Assembly (NCBI GenBank): GCA_035048495.1
Contig: CM068553.1
Location: 28,420,978 to 28,484,977 of the forward strand
DNA length: 64,000 nucleotides
From: Euptelea pleiosperma
Lineage: Eukaryota; Streptophyta; Magnoliopsida; Ranunculales; Eupteleaceae
Direction: 5' to 3'
Made by a program: the position numbers and the translations under genes
Part shown: positions 32,088-43,839 of the stretch, one piece after another
How positions within the stretch are numbered: position 1 is the stretch's first letter
How the letters are laid out: the number at the start of each line of letters is the position of its first letter
The notes under the pieces: model-generated
The model's database searches: none
What the model was told of the DNA's origin: nothing
Seen by the model: the letters and a program-made list of their open reading frames with translations, nothing else

Positions 32088-33350
32088 CTTCTCTTCTTCC
32101 TTCCTTTTCTTCTTCTTCTTCATTCCGGCCGGAGTTGCAGAACTTCGGCCGCCACCATCTTCTCTTCTTCTTCATCGTTTTCTTCTCTTCTTCTGCCCCT
32201 CTTCCTCGTCTGCAACTTGCCCCTCCTCACCGCCGCTGCTCCCTGCAACTGTAACGTCTCCAGCCTGCTCCTCCAACACCGTGGCTGCATCTTCTCTCTT
32301 CAACCACCGCCTGTGCCTCCTGCACCGCTGCAAGCTCTACCGCCAGCACCGCCCTCTCCAATAGCACCTCAACCTCCACTACAGTCAGCGCCTCCCACCT
32401 TCGTAGAAGCAACGTTGCTGGTGTTGCATAACAACAACACCAACACCACCACGACCGCCTGCAGCCACCACCGTTAAACTTTGTTGTCCACCTCCTCACG
32501 CCACCAGCTGTCAAGGGTTCCACCAAGAGTGCACCTTCTCCTTGCTGCATCGCGCCTCACCTGCAGGTTCGGCTTAAAAGCACACTAGCAATGCCTGCAA
32601 CTCAGTTGCTAACCAATTATTCATCACCGGACCCTTTTTTCGGGTAGAACTTCGGTCACCATCTCCTTCACCGCCATCTACTTCAACAACCACCGGCCAG
32701 ATCTGTTTCACAAGCTACCTACAATCAACCATCTTCATCGTTGCATGATCTTCACAGCAACGTCCACTGCAACTCTTGATGTTGCAGCACTCCACCACAG
32801 GCTGGACTTCATCCTCCTCACATGGCTGCAACTCCTTGCAGCGATCTTACCTCTCACACCTTGCTAGCCATTTGGGATTCCTACTTGCATCTTACAACCA
32901 CTCTCTTGGCTAACAGGGGCCAGAGGTTCTCCATCACAGCCTTCATCAATGTGCTGACTTGCTGAAAATTCACCGTCACTGGCCAATCCCCGACTTGTGG
33001 TAAGGTTTTCTCTCTCTTCCCTCATCTCTCACTACTTCTATCTCTCTAGAATTTCCCTCACCAAACATTAGTTTCTCTCCCTTCTATTGCTTTCTCTCTC
33101 TGAAACCTAAATTTTTCTCTCTAAGATCTAGGTTTTCTCTCCACTTCATTTTCTCTCTCTAACTCTCTCTAGAATTTTCTTCTTTAAAATTGCTTTTTAG
33201 TTTATCTTATTTTATTTTATTTTCGATTCAAGCATTGTAATAGACATGTTGATCACTGAATGATGAAGTTTGTTTTTATCTATTATTTCTTATGATGGTC
33301 CGTCAGTTTTTGTTCTTATTCGCGCTAATCCGACTAATCCCGAGTGCGGA
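32088..33350 (+). repeat. Element D second LTR piece (middle to near end)
   Basis: Corresponds to about position 1319-2630 of the D-type LTR, overlapping the first piece by about 230 bp. It ends at cgagtgcggatc, about 125 bp before a normal LTR end. There it is fused to the linker-coding sequence, so no primer binding site follows. Confidence 0.82.
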
Positions 33351-34250
33351 TCTTTGGTGCCCTTAATAGCACCAACTTCTGGACCGAGCACAGAGATACC
33401 CATGTCCATCTCTATCTCTGATGCAGACATTCCTACCGTAGAACCGTGTCAAGAATATGAGACTCCCGCTGTCCTGGACCTACCGATCCCCACCGAGGAG
33501 GAACATATTGAATGTAGGGATTAGAACATCCCTTTCAAATTAGAAAACATCGAGGGAGAGGTCAACAGTTTTCACCCGTCACCCTACGTCGATGTTGTTG
33601 ATGAACCGTATGTCATGGAGAGTCTAATTCAGGACTCTCTCGAGGATAAATTATCCAAGTGTCAAGAACACTTTGAGTCTGACTTCATCTCAGAGTCAGA
33701 CAATTTTGGTATTACTGATCTGCAGGAGTCTGCTCCATTCAGATACATTCCCGCAAAACTCAATGAGTTTGCGGCTCTGCTAACCACGGTCAGAGAACCC
33801 ACTCCTACTCTCCTCTCAACCGTTACTGAGAAGCTTCGATCCCTCCCAGATCAACTCCATGCTTTTGCCAGGCTGCTCAGAGAGCTCAATGCCCTTCTCT
33901 CAGTCTACACTGAGAAAGACCTGTTCTACACAGGTATACCTAGACAAGGGATAGGATAATTGTTTCCGTTCCGCCTTAGGTGTCAGGAAGACTGCAGATT
34001 CACTCAGTCTCCATGAGTTTTAACCTGGTTGGGGGTACTTGATATACCCCCATCATGTCTGGCTGAAGACGTAAAACTTAGCGCTTTCGGAAAGGCAATT
34101 CCGGTATTCCTAGAGTACATGAGTCTCATGCATTTGTTATTACTGTTATATTTCTGAAAATGCAGGTACATTCATTTTCCCGATCATCAGGTACCAAACA
34201 CTGTCGAATTTCTGCCGACTTGGTAACATCCTTCCTAAACTTTTGCATCA
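33351..34250 (+). pseudogene. Displaced copy of the D linker coding region and post-stop region
   Basis: A duplicate of 35070-35969, offset by 1719 bp. It encodes TSGPSTEIPMSISISDADIP, a TAG stop, then MESLIQDSLEDKLSKCQEHF and ELNALLSVYTEKDLFYTG before TAA at 33957. The acidic SLEDKLSKCQEHF region parallels the protease-RT linker of A (ILKQCLAHFGADF, about 40710-40755). The hairpin after the stop (34031-34051) is included. Confidence 0.75.
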
Positions 34251-34253
34251 TCA

Positions 34254-35678
34254 ATGCAGACCTCCTATGACAACACTTATTATCCGGATAATAGGAGTCA
34301 CCATAACTTTGGTTGGGAACAGTCTGCCCTCCCGCAGCAACTACCGCAGGATAATTATCCTTCCGGGTTCCATCAACCCAATGGAGAGTATGACTGGCAA
34401 TACTCGCAATCCCAGTACCTGTCATATCCACAGAATGACTATTCTGATCAACAATGGGCCCCTTAGGATTTTCAGAGTCAGCAACTAGTCCCAGACTCCA
34501 CTTTGCCTTACAACTTTCATACCCAGTCGGACTACAATCAAGAGTTGGCACCTCAGCTCCCCTTGGCTGAACCGCCTCCGTTGGCTACTAAACCCTGTCT
34601 AGAGGATCTTCTCTCTCAATACATTGTCCAGCAACAACAGTATTTCCAAAGTCTAGAGCACCAACAACAGCAATCTATGGAAAGCTTGGAGCAACGTCTA
34701 GTTCAATTAGAAAATGAAAGAGAGGAAGTCAACTTCACTAGCCCACCAATAGCCTATCTTGAGGAGAATGACATGGCCACTGTCTATAATGAGGAGTCAC
34801 ACAATTGGACCATGTACCACAATTGCCAGGATGAAATAGAAAGCCCGATTATTGAGGAGCTAGTGTTTCCTTATTCGGTGCCTTTAACAGCACCAAATCT
34901 TGAACCTGCCTCAGAGCAACCTAATTCTCACTCTACCTCTGCTGCCCCTGATGTCGATCTTCATGACACTGAGCTGTGTCTCGATCGTAGGATCCCAACT
35001 GTCATTGATCTACCGTTCTTCCCCACCTCCCTTGGATTGTGCAACATTAGTGATGAACCCGAGTTGCAATCTTTGGTGCCCTTAACAGCACCAACTTCTG
35101 GACCGAGCACAGAGATACCCATGTCCATCTCTATCTCTGATGCAGACATTCCTACCGTAGAACTGTGTCTAGAATATGAGACTCCCGCTATCCTGGACCT
35201 ACCGATCCCCACCGAGGAGGAACATATTGAATGTAGGGATTAGAACATCCCTTTCAAATTAGAAAACATCGAGGGAGAGGTCAACAGTTTTCACCCGTCA
35301 CCCTACGTCGATGTTGTTGATGAACCGTATGTCATGGAGAGTCTAATTCAGGACTCTCTCGAGGATAAATTATCCAAGTGTCAAGAACACTTTGAGTCTG
35401 ACTTCATCTTAGAGTCAGACAATTTTGGTATTATTGATCTATAGGAGTCTGTTCCATTCAGATACATTCCCGCAAAACTCAATGAGTTTGTGGCTCTGCT
35501 AACCACGGTCAGAGAACCCACTCCTACTCTCCTCTCAACCGTTACTGAGAAGCTTCGATCCCTTCCAAATCAACACCATGCTTTTGCCGGGCTGCTCAGA
35601 GAGCTCAATGCCCTTCTCTCAGTCTACATTGAGAAAGACCTGTTCTACACAGGTATACCTAGACAAGGGATAGGATAA
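34254..35678 (+). pseudogene. Element D coding remnant: gag C-terminus fused to protease-RT linker
   Basis: One reading frame is broken only by TAG stops at 34464, 35241 and about 35442. It starts with ATG at the duplication junction and encodes a Tyr/Gln/Pro-rich tail (YYPDNRSHHNFGW, QYSQSQYLSYPQ). The Gln-rich coiled segment follows (IVQQQQYFQSLEHQQQQSM), then an acidic linker and the TEIPMSISISDADIP phrase. A stretch DTELCLDRRIPTVIDLPF resembles the protease end DTELCQDNRI.VILGR of A, but the active-site part is absent. No zinc knuckle, RT or integrase is present. The remnant is probably an internal-deletion derivative of an A/B-type gag-pol. No function is claimed. Confidence 0.7.
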
Positions 35679-37617
35679 TTGTTTCTGTTCCACCTTAGGT
35701 GTCAGGAAGACTGCAGATTCACTCAGTCTCCATGAGTTTTAACCTGGTTGGGGGTACTTGATATACCCCCATCATGTCTAGCTGAAGACGTAAAACTTAG
35801 CGCTTTCGGAAAGGCAATTCTGGTATTCTTAGAGTACATGAGTCTCATGCATTTGTTATTACTGTTATATCTCTGAAAATGCAGGTACATTCATTCTCCC
35901 GATCATCAGGTACCAAACACTGTCGAATTTCTGCCGACTTGGTAACATCCTTCCTGAACTTTTGCATCATCATCACTGAATTTTTATCATTTTATGTCCC
36001 GGTCATGAGCACCGAGGACGGTGCTGTATTTTGGTTGGGGGTGGGTATTTACCAAAACTCATGTCTTCATTTTGATAAAAAAAAAGGTTTTTTGGGTGAT
36101 TTCCGATGTTCACCAAAAGTTTTCTAGAATTTCAAAAAATATGTCAAATACCCTGACTTTGATTAGCCGAAAACCTCCGTTAAGTCAGTATTGAGGATGT
36201 CAATTTTTATTAGCGTTGAGTCAAGTCAAGCGTGACTACAGCAGGTTTGAAAACTCAGAAAAACTCAGATTTGACACAATTGTACACTATCAACATCAGA
36301 GTCATCCTAAGTTTTGAAACTCTAGAGATCCTGTGAGAATAATTGTGGAGACCTAACCCAGTGAGCTTTCGAACCTTTAATCATTTCAGAGGGTTATACA
36401 ACAAATCTGAGTCACCAGATGACTTAATATTCTTCATGCCCGCAATATTCGTTGAGAGATCTCATTATCTTTTGCTTCGATCATAAAACTCGGAACGACA
36501 TCAACATTGGATTACTACGACAGAACCTTCTCTGTATCCAGTCAAGACAGTATACATGATAGTGCAAACCCTAGAAAATGATATAGGCCATTTTTTCTGA
36601 ACCATTCAGCCTTCTTACTCACCTGAATTATACTTCACTAGAAACCCCTTGAGCCATTCTATAAAAGCCTTTTCTTTGTAAACCCATCAACCTAAAATCC
36701 AGTCCAGCTACGAAGCATGATTGTCTACCCTTATTTTGAGATGGACAAAAGAATAACTGATATGGGTGTACTGTGAAAAGAAAAGTAAAGAAGAAGAATC
36801 GAAAGGAAAAGAAAGTGGTTCAAGCTGAAAACAAAATATGGAAAGAAAGTATGAAGAAGAGCTGAAAAGAAATTGAGCAGTCTCAGAAATATCAAGAAAA
36901 AGAGAAAAATACGAAAAAAGGAAAAAAAACCAGATAATGGTGTTACACCGCAGGAAAAATGCAAGAAAATGGCAATATCCTCTCAAGATCTTTGAAATCC
37001 TGTATCCCTTTATCTCTCTACAACTGACCTAAGCCTCATTACAACCCAGGAAAGTCCTACTTGATTCTAGGATAGTACGATCATAAAATGTGGAGATTGG
37101 AGAAAGAGAAGCTATAGAGTTTGATCTGACGTTCCCGAGTGAAGTGGTATTCCAATCATGAGATCTTCTTCTGTTAAAGATGTCCTTCTTTCAAATAAAA
37201 CATATGTGAGATCTTTTGCCTCTTTATATTAAATACATCTCCTCACATATAAATTGAGAGAAAAGAAGAAAACCCTTCTTGTGTGATTTTATTCTGAGTG
37301 CTAAACATGTGAGATTTGAGGTCGAGGCATAAAAACTTAGAGGTGATTTGGAAATCTTTACTGTCGGATGATGAGAACGTTGAGCACACACACACGCAGA
37401 GTCTGACTATTCTGGGTCATGATTATCAGTTTGTAGTCTTGCCAAAACTTTCCAACTCTTCGCTAGCATGTAACTGTTTTTGCATCCATTCAATGATATG
37501 GCAAACGGTGTTTTCCCAGAGCTAATATGAAATAGTGTGCAGCATGTGCAGAGCCCTTTTAAGCTCATTTATTTCGCACTAATTGCCAAGGATTGGCAAT
37601 ATGCTGGTTGGGGGTTG
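35679..37617 (+). other. 3' untranslated region and polypurine tract of element D
   Basis: Contains the ggggggta-type hairpin (35750-35770) and a second hairpin agcaccg-agga-cggtgct (36008-36025). A GA-rich tract at about 36770-36930 gives antisense open frames on the minus strand. The region ends in the polypurine tract tggttgggggttg directly before the LTR. It is collinear with A (43840-45756) and B (49132-51052, inverted). Confidence 0.7.
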
Positions 37618-38591
37618 TGATATTCGCTCAAAAGTGCTTATTTTAAGCAATTATCCTTTTAGCGTTATCGCACTCTCCTACGTAAAACTGCTCTAATTAT
37701 CCACTTTTTTGCGTAAGAGTCTATCTCATTGTGTAGAACACACTTTTCTGGACGAAATGGTATATTTGCATGCATTAAACACATTTTTAGAAGTCTAGAT
37801 ATTAAGCCATTCTGATTAAGTCTCATTACGCGCTTCTTCTATCGCAGGAAACCCCGATGGGACAATTCTCGAGACTTGCGAGCCCACATCAATCAGGAAA
37901 GCCCATTATCAAAGCTTAAAGAGCCCACATGCTATGACTAAAAGATATGGGCCAACTATGGGCTGAATAGGAGGACCAAAAAGCCGGCCCAAAGAACGAA
38001 AAGAACAGGAGAGCCTATGACCAAGAAACGGACCAAAGCGTTTAAAGCCACATGAGTCAGCAAGGAATGATAGTCTACTCTACTAGAGAAGCGTAAGGAT
38101 GGTCACAGTGAAGACCAGGGTTCCAGACCCTCTGCCAATACTTTTCTCCATTTTTTTGATACTTTCTCTCTCATCTCTCCTTATTCTCTCTCTCTCTTCA
38201 TTTCTTGATCCTCGAATCTACTGACCTAACCCTAGAACTCCTGCTCATCGGCTCTATCTCATCTCCCTTAGCTTTCTGACCGTTGGATCTTCCATCGGAC
38301 CGTTGGATCTTCGATCGGACCGTTGGATCTCTCTAGATCCGTCGATCTACCAATCTGGGTCCCAATCAAGTCACCATCCATCCGATCGCCATCAGACTGT
38401 CTGTCACATCATCTTGTGAGACGATGGACATCATCAATCTATGTGGGCCAGTAGCCGGGCCCATCATCATCGACCCGCTGTCCGACCAGTTAGTGGACCC
38501 CGTGAACTTCAAAATAATTTTAATTAAATTTTAAAAAATGGGGGGTCCACTAAATGGGGACATTCCCCCAAAGAAAAGTAGCATTTTACTT

Positions 38592-38638
<47 letters not shown>

Positions 38639-40374
38639 CAAAAAAATCCCTATTTCCACTAAAGGAAATAGGGAGCCTTAAAAAAAGAAGGAGAAGGGTT
38701 CTTTGGAACCCTAATCCCCCTCCCATCTCTTTCTATCCTTTCCCATAACCATTCCCGACCTTTTCCTCTCCTCCTTCTCCTTCTTTTCCTTTCTTTCTTC
38801 TTCTTCCTTTCTTCTTCTTCATCGTCTCTTTTTCTGGCGAGAACCTGCAACTCCGGCAGGTTCATCTTCCACGCCTTCTTCTTCTCTTCCGCCCTTCTCC
38901 TCTTCTATTTCCTCTGCTCACCACGCCACGTTTTCCTTCTCTTCTTCCTTCCTTTTCTTCTTCTTCTTCTTCTTCTTCTTCTTCTTCTTCTTCTTCTTCT
39001 TCTTCTTTTTCTTCTTCTTCTTCATTCCGGCCGGAGTTGCAGAACTCCGGCTGCCACCATCTTCCCTTCTTCTTCATCGTTTTCTTCTCTTCTTCTGCCC
39101 ATCTTCCTCTTCTGCAACTTGCCTCTCCTCACCGCCGCTGCTCCCTGCAACTGTAACGTCTCCAGCCTGCTCCTCCAACACCGTGGCTGCATCTTCTCTC
39201 TTCAACCACCACCTGTGCCTCCTGCACCGCTGCAAGCTCTACTGCCAGCACCGCCCTCTCCAATAGCACCTCAACCTCCACTACAGTCAGCGCCTCCCAC
39301 CTTTGTAGCAGCAACGTTGTTGGTGTTGCATAACAGCAACACCAACACCACCACGACCGCCTGCAGCCACCACCGTTAAACTTTGTTGTCCGCCTCCTCA
39401 CGCCACCAGCTGTCAAGGGTTCCACCAAGAGTGCACCTTCTCCTTGCTGCATCGCGCCTCACCTGCTGGTTCGGCTTAAAAGCACACCAGCAATGCCTGC
39501 AACTCAGTTGCTAACCAATTATTCATCACCGGACCCTTTTTTCGGGTAGAACTTCGGTCACCATCTCCTTCACCGCCATCTACTTCAACAACCACCGGCC
39601 AGATCTGTTTCACAAGCTACCTACAATCAACCATCTTCATCGTTGCATGATCTTCACAGCAACGTCCACTGCAACTCTTGATGTTGCAGCACTCCACCAC
39701 AGGCTGGACTTCATCCTCCTCACATGGCTGCAACTCCTTGCAGCGATCTTACCTCTCACACCTTGCTAGCCATTTGGGATTCCTACCTGCATCTTACAAC
39801 CACTCTCTTGGCTAACAGGGGCCAGAGGTTCTCCATCATAGCCTTCATCAATGTGCTGACTTGCTGAAAATTCACCGTCACTGGCCAATCCCCGACTTGT
39901 GGTAAGGTTTTCTCTCTCTTCCCTCATCTCTCACTACTTTTATCTCTCTAGAATTTCCCTCTCCAAACATTAGTTTCTCTCTCTTCTATTGCTTTCTCTC
40001 TCTGAAACCTAAATTTTTCTCTCTAAGATCTAGGTTTTCTCTCCACTTCATTTTCTCTCTTTAACTCTCTCTAGAATTTTCTTCTTTAAAATTACTTTTT
40101 AGTTTATCTTATTTTATTTTATTTTCGATTCAAGCATTATAATAGACATGTTGATCACTGAATGATGAAGTTTGTTTTTATCTATTATTTCTTATGATGG
40201 TCCGTCAGTTTTTGTTCTTATTCGCGCTAATCCGACTAATCCCGAGTTCGGATCGACATCCGACACAAATCCCTATACAATATCCAATATTTTGCAGGAT
40301 AATCGGATAAAAATTACAAATCTTGTTGATTCTAGGGTTTCCATAACCAACGACGCAGAAAAATCTTAGTTTCA
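37618..40374 (+). repeat. 3' LTR of element D (2757 bp)
   Basis: Complete from TGATATTCGC to TTTCA. It carries the D-type middle (phrases around ccaccatcttcccttcttct and ctcttgatgttgcagcactc), a TA dinucleotide tract at about 38598-38625 and a long TTC microsatellite at 38956-39023. It shares its first kilobase and its last 150 bp with A-type LTRs but not the middle. Confidence 0.88.
38956..39023 (+). repeat. TTC trinucleotide microsatellite
   Basis: An almost uninterrupted TTC run in the CT-rich middle of D's 3' LTR. The matching place in D's first LTR piece (about 30418-30438) has only a short run, so the tract has expanded or contracted. It creates a spurious Glu-rich frame on the minus strand. 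Confidence 0.9.
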
Positions 40375-40379
40375 GTCAC

Positions 40380-43300
40380 CCTGAAATTGGCTGATCAGTC
40401 CATCAAGATTCCAAGAGGAATCATTGAAGATGTCCTAGTAAAAGTCGCTGACTTTTATTATCCTGTGGACTTTATCATTCTCGACACCGAGCTGTGTCAG
40501 GATAACCGCATTCTGGTCATCTTAGGCCGTCGTTTCCTTGCCACCGCGAATGCACACATCTGGTGCCGGGACAGAAACATGTCCATTGCTTTCGGAAACC
40601 TCAAAGCTGAGGTCAATATCTTTTGTCTAAAGCAACAGGATGCCGATCGCGATGTGGCCGATGAAATGTGTGCCGTTGAGAGTCTAATCCCGGACTCCAC
40701 CGAAGATATTCTTAAACAGTGTCTAGCACACTTTGGGGCTGACTTTGCAACAGAGTCAGCTATTTCTGATCTCAATGATCTCTTGGAGACTGCTCCACTG
40801 ATAGAGATCCCCGCTCCACTCATCGAGTTCGAGCCTCTGATAACCAAGGCCAGAGAACCCATCATTCCTTTACCTACTGAAGTCGAACCTCTTTAATCCG
40901 TGTCTTCTGTGACACCTACTTCAACTCCATCTGCTCCAACATTGGAGCTCAAGCCACTTCCAACAGATCTTTCCTATGCCTATCTTGGTCCTAAGGAAAC
41001 CTACCCTGTCATTATTGCTTTCGCTTTGTCTGAGAGTGAATGTAAGCAACTTCTCAAGGTGCTCCATGAGCACAAATCTGCGATAGGTTGGACTATAGAT
41101 GATATTCGTGGTATAGACCCCTCGGTGTGCCAACATCACATCTATCTCGAGGATGAATCCAAAACCTCTCGAGAACACCAGAGGAGGTTGAACCCCGTCT
41201 TAAAGGATGTAGTCCGGGATGAGGTCCTTAAATTGTTAGATGCGGGTATCATTTACCCCATCTCCGATAGCAAATGGGTGAGTCCTATTCATGTTGTCCC
41301 TAAAAAGGCAGGATTCACAGTTGTGGAAAATGAGAACAAGAAAATGGTCACCCAGCGTCTGAAGAAAGGGTGGAGAGTCTGCATCTATTACCGATGACTC
41401 AACACCAACACTAGGAAGGACCATTTTCCTTTACCCTTCATAGACCAGATGTTGGAGAGACTAGCAGGTCACTCCTATTACTGCTTCCTCGATGGTTACT
41501 AAGGGTATAATCAAATACCCATCGCTCCTGAGGATCACGAGAAGACAACTTTCACCTGTCCCTTTGGCACTTTTGCTTACAAACGCATGCCCTTTGGCCT
41601 CTGCAATGCACCCGCGACCTTTCAAAGGTGTATGATGAGCATATTCTCTAACATGGTGGAAAAATTCCTCGAAGTCTTTATGGACGACTTCTCAGTTTTT
41701 GGGTCATCCTTTGATGACTGTCTGAACCATCTAGGGTTTGTACTTCAACGTTGTCAGGACAAGCGACTTGTCCTCAATTGGGAGAAATGCCACTTCATAG
41801 TAAAGAAAGGCATAGTTCTGGGACATGTCATTTCCCATCAGGGCATTGAGGTCGACAAAGCTAAAATTGATATCATCTCGACCTTGCCCATTCCTAAGTC
41901 CATACGTGACATCCGGTCCTTTTTGGGACACGGAAGATTCTATAGGCAATTCATTAAGGACTTCTCTCAAATCGCTAGACCTCTGTCCCATCTTCTGGCT
42001 AAAGATAGTCCTTTTGACTTTAATGCTGACTGTGTCAAGGCATTTGAGCTTCTCAAATCTGAGCTCACTACTGCGCTCATTATCTATCCCCCGGACTGGA
42101 CTCTACCTTTCGAGGTAATGTGCGATGCTTCTGACTACGCCTTAGGAGCCGTTCTAGGGCAGAGAGTTGACAAAAGGTCACACGTGATCTACTACGCGAG
42201 CAAAACTCTTAACTCTGCCCAAATGAATTACTCCACCACTGAGAAAGAACTCCTGGCAGTAGTCTTCGCCCTTCCGCCAATACCTCTTAGCCACTAAGGT
42301 GGTCGTATACACTGATCATGCAGCCTTTCGTTATCTCATGTCGAAAAAGGAAACCAAGCCTCAATTAATTTGCTGGATTCTCTTACTGCAGGAATTCGAC
42401 CTCGAGATCAAGGATAAGAAAGGAACTGAGAATGTAGTGGCTGATCACTTGTCTAGACTGACTTTAGAGTCATCCTTCGACAACCAGCCCATCCATGAGA
42501 CATTTCCAGACGAACAACTGTTCGCTATCTCTGTTAATCCTTGGTATGCTGACATTGTCAACTACCTTGTCATCGAAGAAATGCCTTCACACTGATCAAA
42601 ACAGGACAAAAGCCAGTTCCTAGCAAGAGTTAAGTACTACTCTTGGGATGACCCTTATTTGTATAAATATTGTCCTGACCAGATCATTCGTCTCTGTGTT
42701 CCTGAGTTGGACCAACTCAATATCTTGTCCTCGTGTCATGACCAACCTTGTGGTGGTCATTTCAGCACTAAGAAGACTGCAGAAAAAGTTCTGCAATGCG
42801 GATTCTACTGGCCCACATTATTTAAAGATGCCCACATCTACAGCAAAACCTGTCCTAATTGCCAGCATCTAGGCCGCATCTCCCAGAGGAACATGATGCC
42901 CCTAACTCCCATCCAGGTTGATGAAATATTTGACATCTGGGGCATCGACTTCATGGGTCCCTTTCCGGTTTCCTATGGTTTTGAGTACATTCTCCTTGCG
43001 GTATACTATGTCTCCAAATGGATAGAAGCCGTTCCCACCAAGACCAATGACCACAAAGTAGTAGTCAAATTCCTAAAGGAGTTCATCTTCGCCCGGTTCG
43101 GTGCTCCTAAGGCCATCATTAGTGATGGGGGCACCCATTTCTGCAATAGGATATTCGAGAAATTAATGAAAAGTATGGGGTAACCTACAAGGTTGTCCTA
43201 GCTTATCATCCGTAGACTAGTGGTCAAGTAGAGGTTTCTAATTGGCAGATCAAGCAGATCTTGGAGAAGACAGTCAATACCACACGTAAAGACTGGTCTA

Positions 43301-43839
43301 CTCGTCTCACTGATGCTTTATGGGCATACATAACCGCCTACAAGACACCACTCAATATGTCTCCCTATCGTTTGGTCTTTGGGAAACCCTGTCATCTTCC
43401 AGTAGAGATTGAACATCGTGCCTTATGGGCCATTAAGAAGCTTAACTTCGACCTAGAAACCGCAGGGGAGGAGAGGAAACTTCAAATGAATGAGTTAGAA
43501 GAACTCAGATTTGATGCCTACAACTTGTCCAAGAATTACAAAACAAAGATGAAGTGGATACATGACAAGAGCATCCTCAGGAAAGAGTTCCATCCAGGAC
43601 AAAAGGTCCTTCTTTATAATTCTCATCTCCATCTCTTCCCTGGGAAACTGAAATCTAGGTGGACTGGTCCTTATACTGTCACCGCAGTCACACCCTTTGG
43701 GGCAATCACTATTGAGGATCCCAAGGATCACTCCTCATTCCAGGTAAATGGCCAGCATCTTAAGCAGTTCCATGAACTTGATGTGTCGTTCATTCAAACT
43801 TTTGAAATTGATCTCATCGATCCTGTCTATGTCGACTGA
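40380..43839 (+). pseudogene. pol of element A, 3' part: protease end, RT, RNase H, integrase
   Basis: Continues the protease frame (LKLADQSIKIPRG, VILGR) and the linker. RT follows, with a stop at 41395 (CGA to TGA) and another at 41500, then MPFGLCNAPATFQRCMMSIF and the FMDDFSVFG catalytic box (Asp codons 41683-41688). RNase H has CDASDYALGAVLGQ, YTDHAA and a late ADHLSR. Near 42278 a short deletion shifts the frame. Integrase has the HHCC finger ([24 protein letters not shown]), GIDFMGPFP and ISDGGTHF. A single-base loss near 43170 and a TAG at about 43213 follow, then TSGQVEV and the C-terminal RWTGPYTV module. Stops also occur at 40894 and 42593. Most are transitions relative to B. RT active-site residues survive but the chain is broken. 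Confidence 0.9.

Larger units (their letters stand above)
29114..40374 (+). mobile_element. Element D: non-autonomous, rearranged relative inserted in A
   Basis: The insertion is bounded by TGATATT at the left and TTTCA at the right, and flanked by the perfect five-base duplication gtcac (29109-29113 and 40375-40379). The host frame is continuous when D is removed. Internal order: LTR start (1548 bp), a leader piece, a second LTR piece, a displaced linker copy, a coding remnant, a second linker copy, the 3' region and a complete 3' LTR. No primer binding site, gag capsid, RT or integrase is present. It must have been mobilised by a relative, or been rearranged after insertion. Its LTR middle module differs from those of A and B. 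Confidence 0.9.

Noticed and set aside
38659..39077. Glu/Lys/Arg-rich frames in LTR middles (also near 23665, 46850, 59823, 62282)
   Set aside because: Produced by TTC/GAA microsatellites and purine-rich strands. No constraint is visible.
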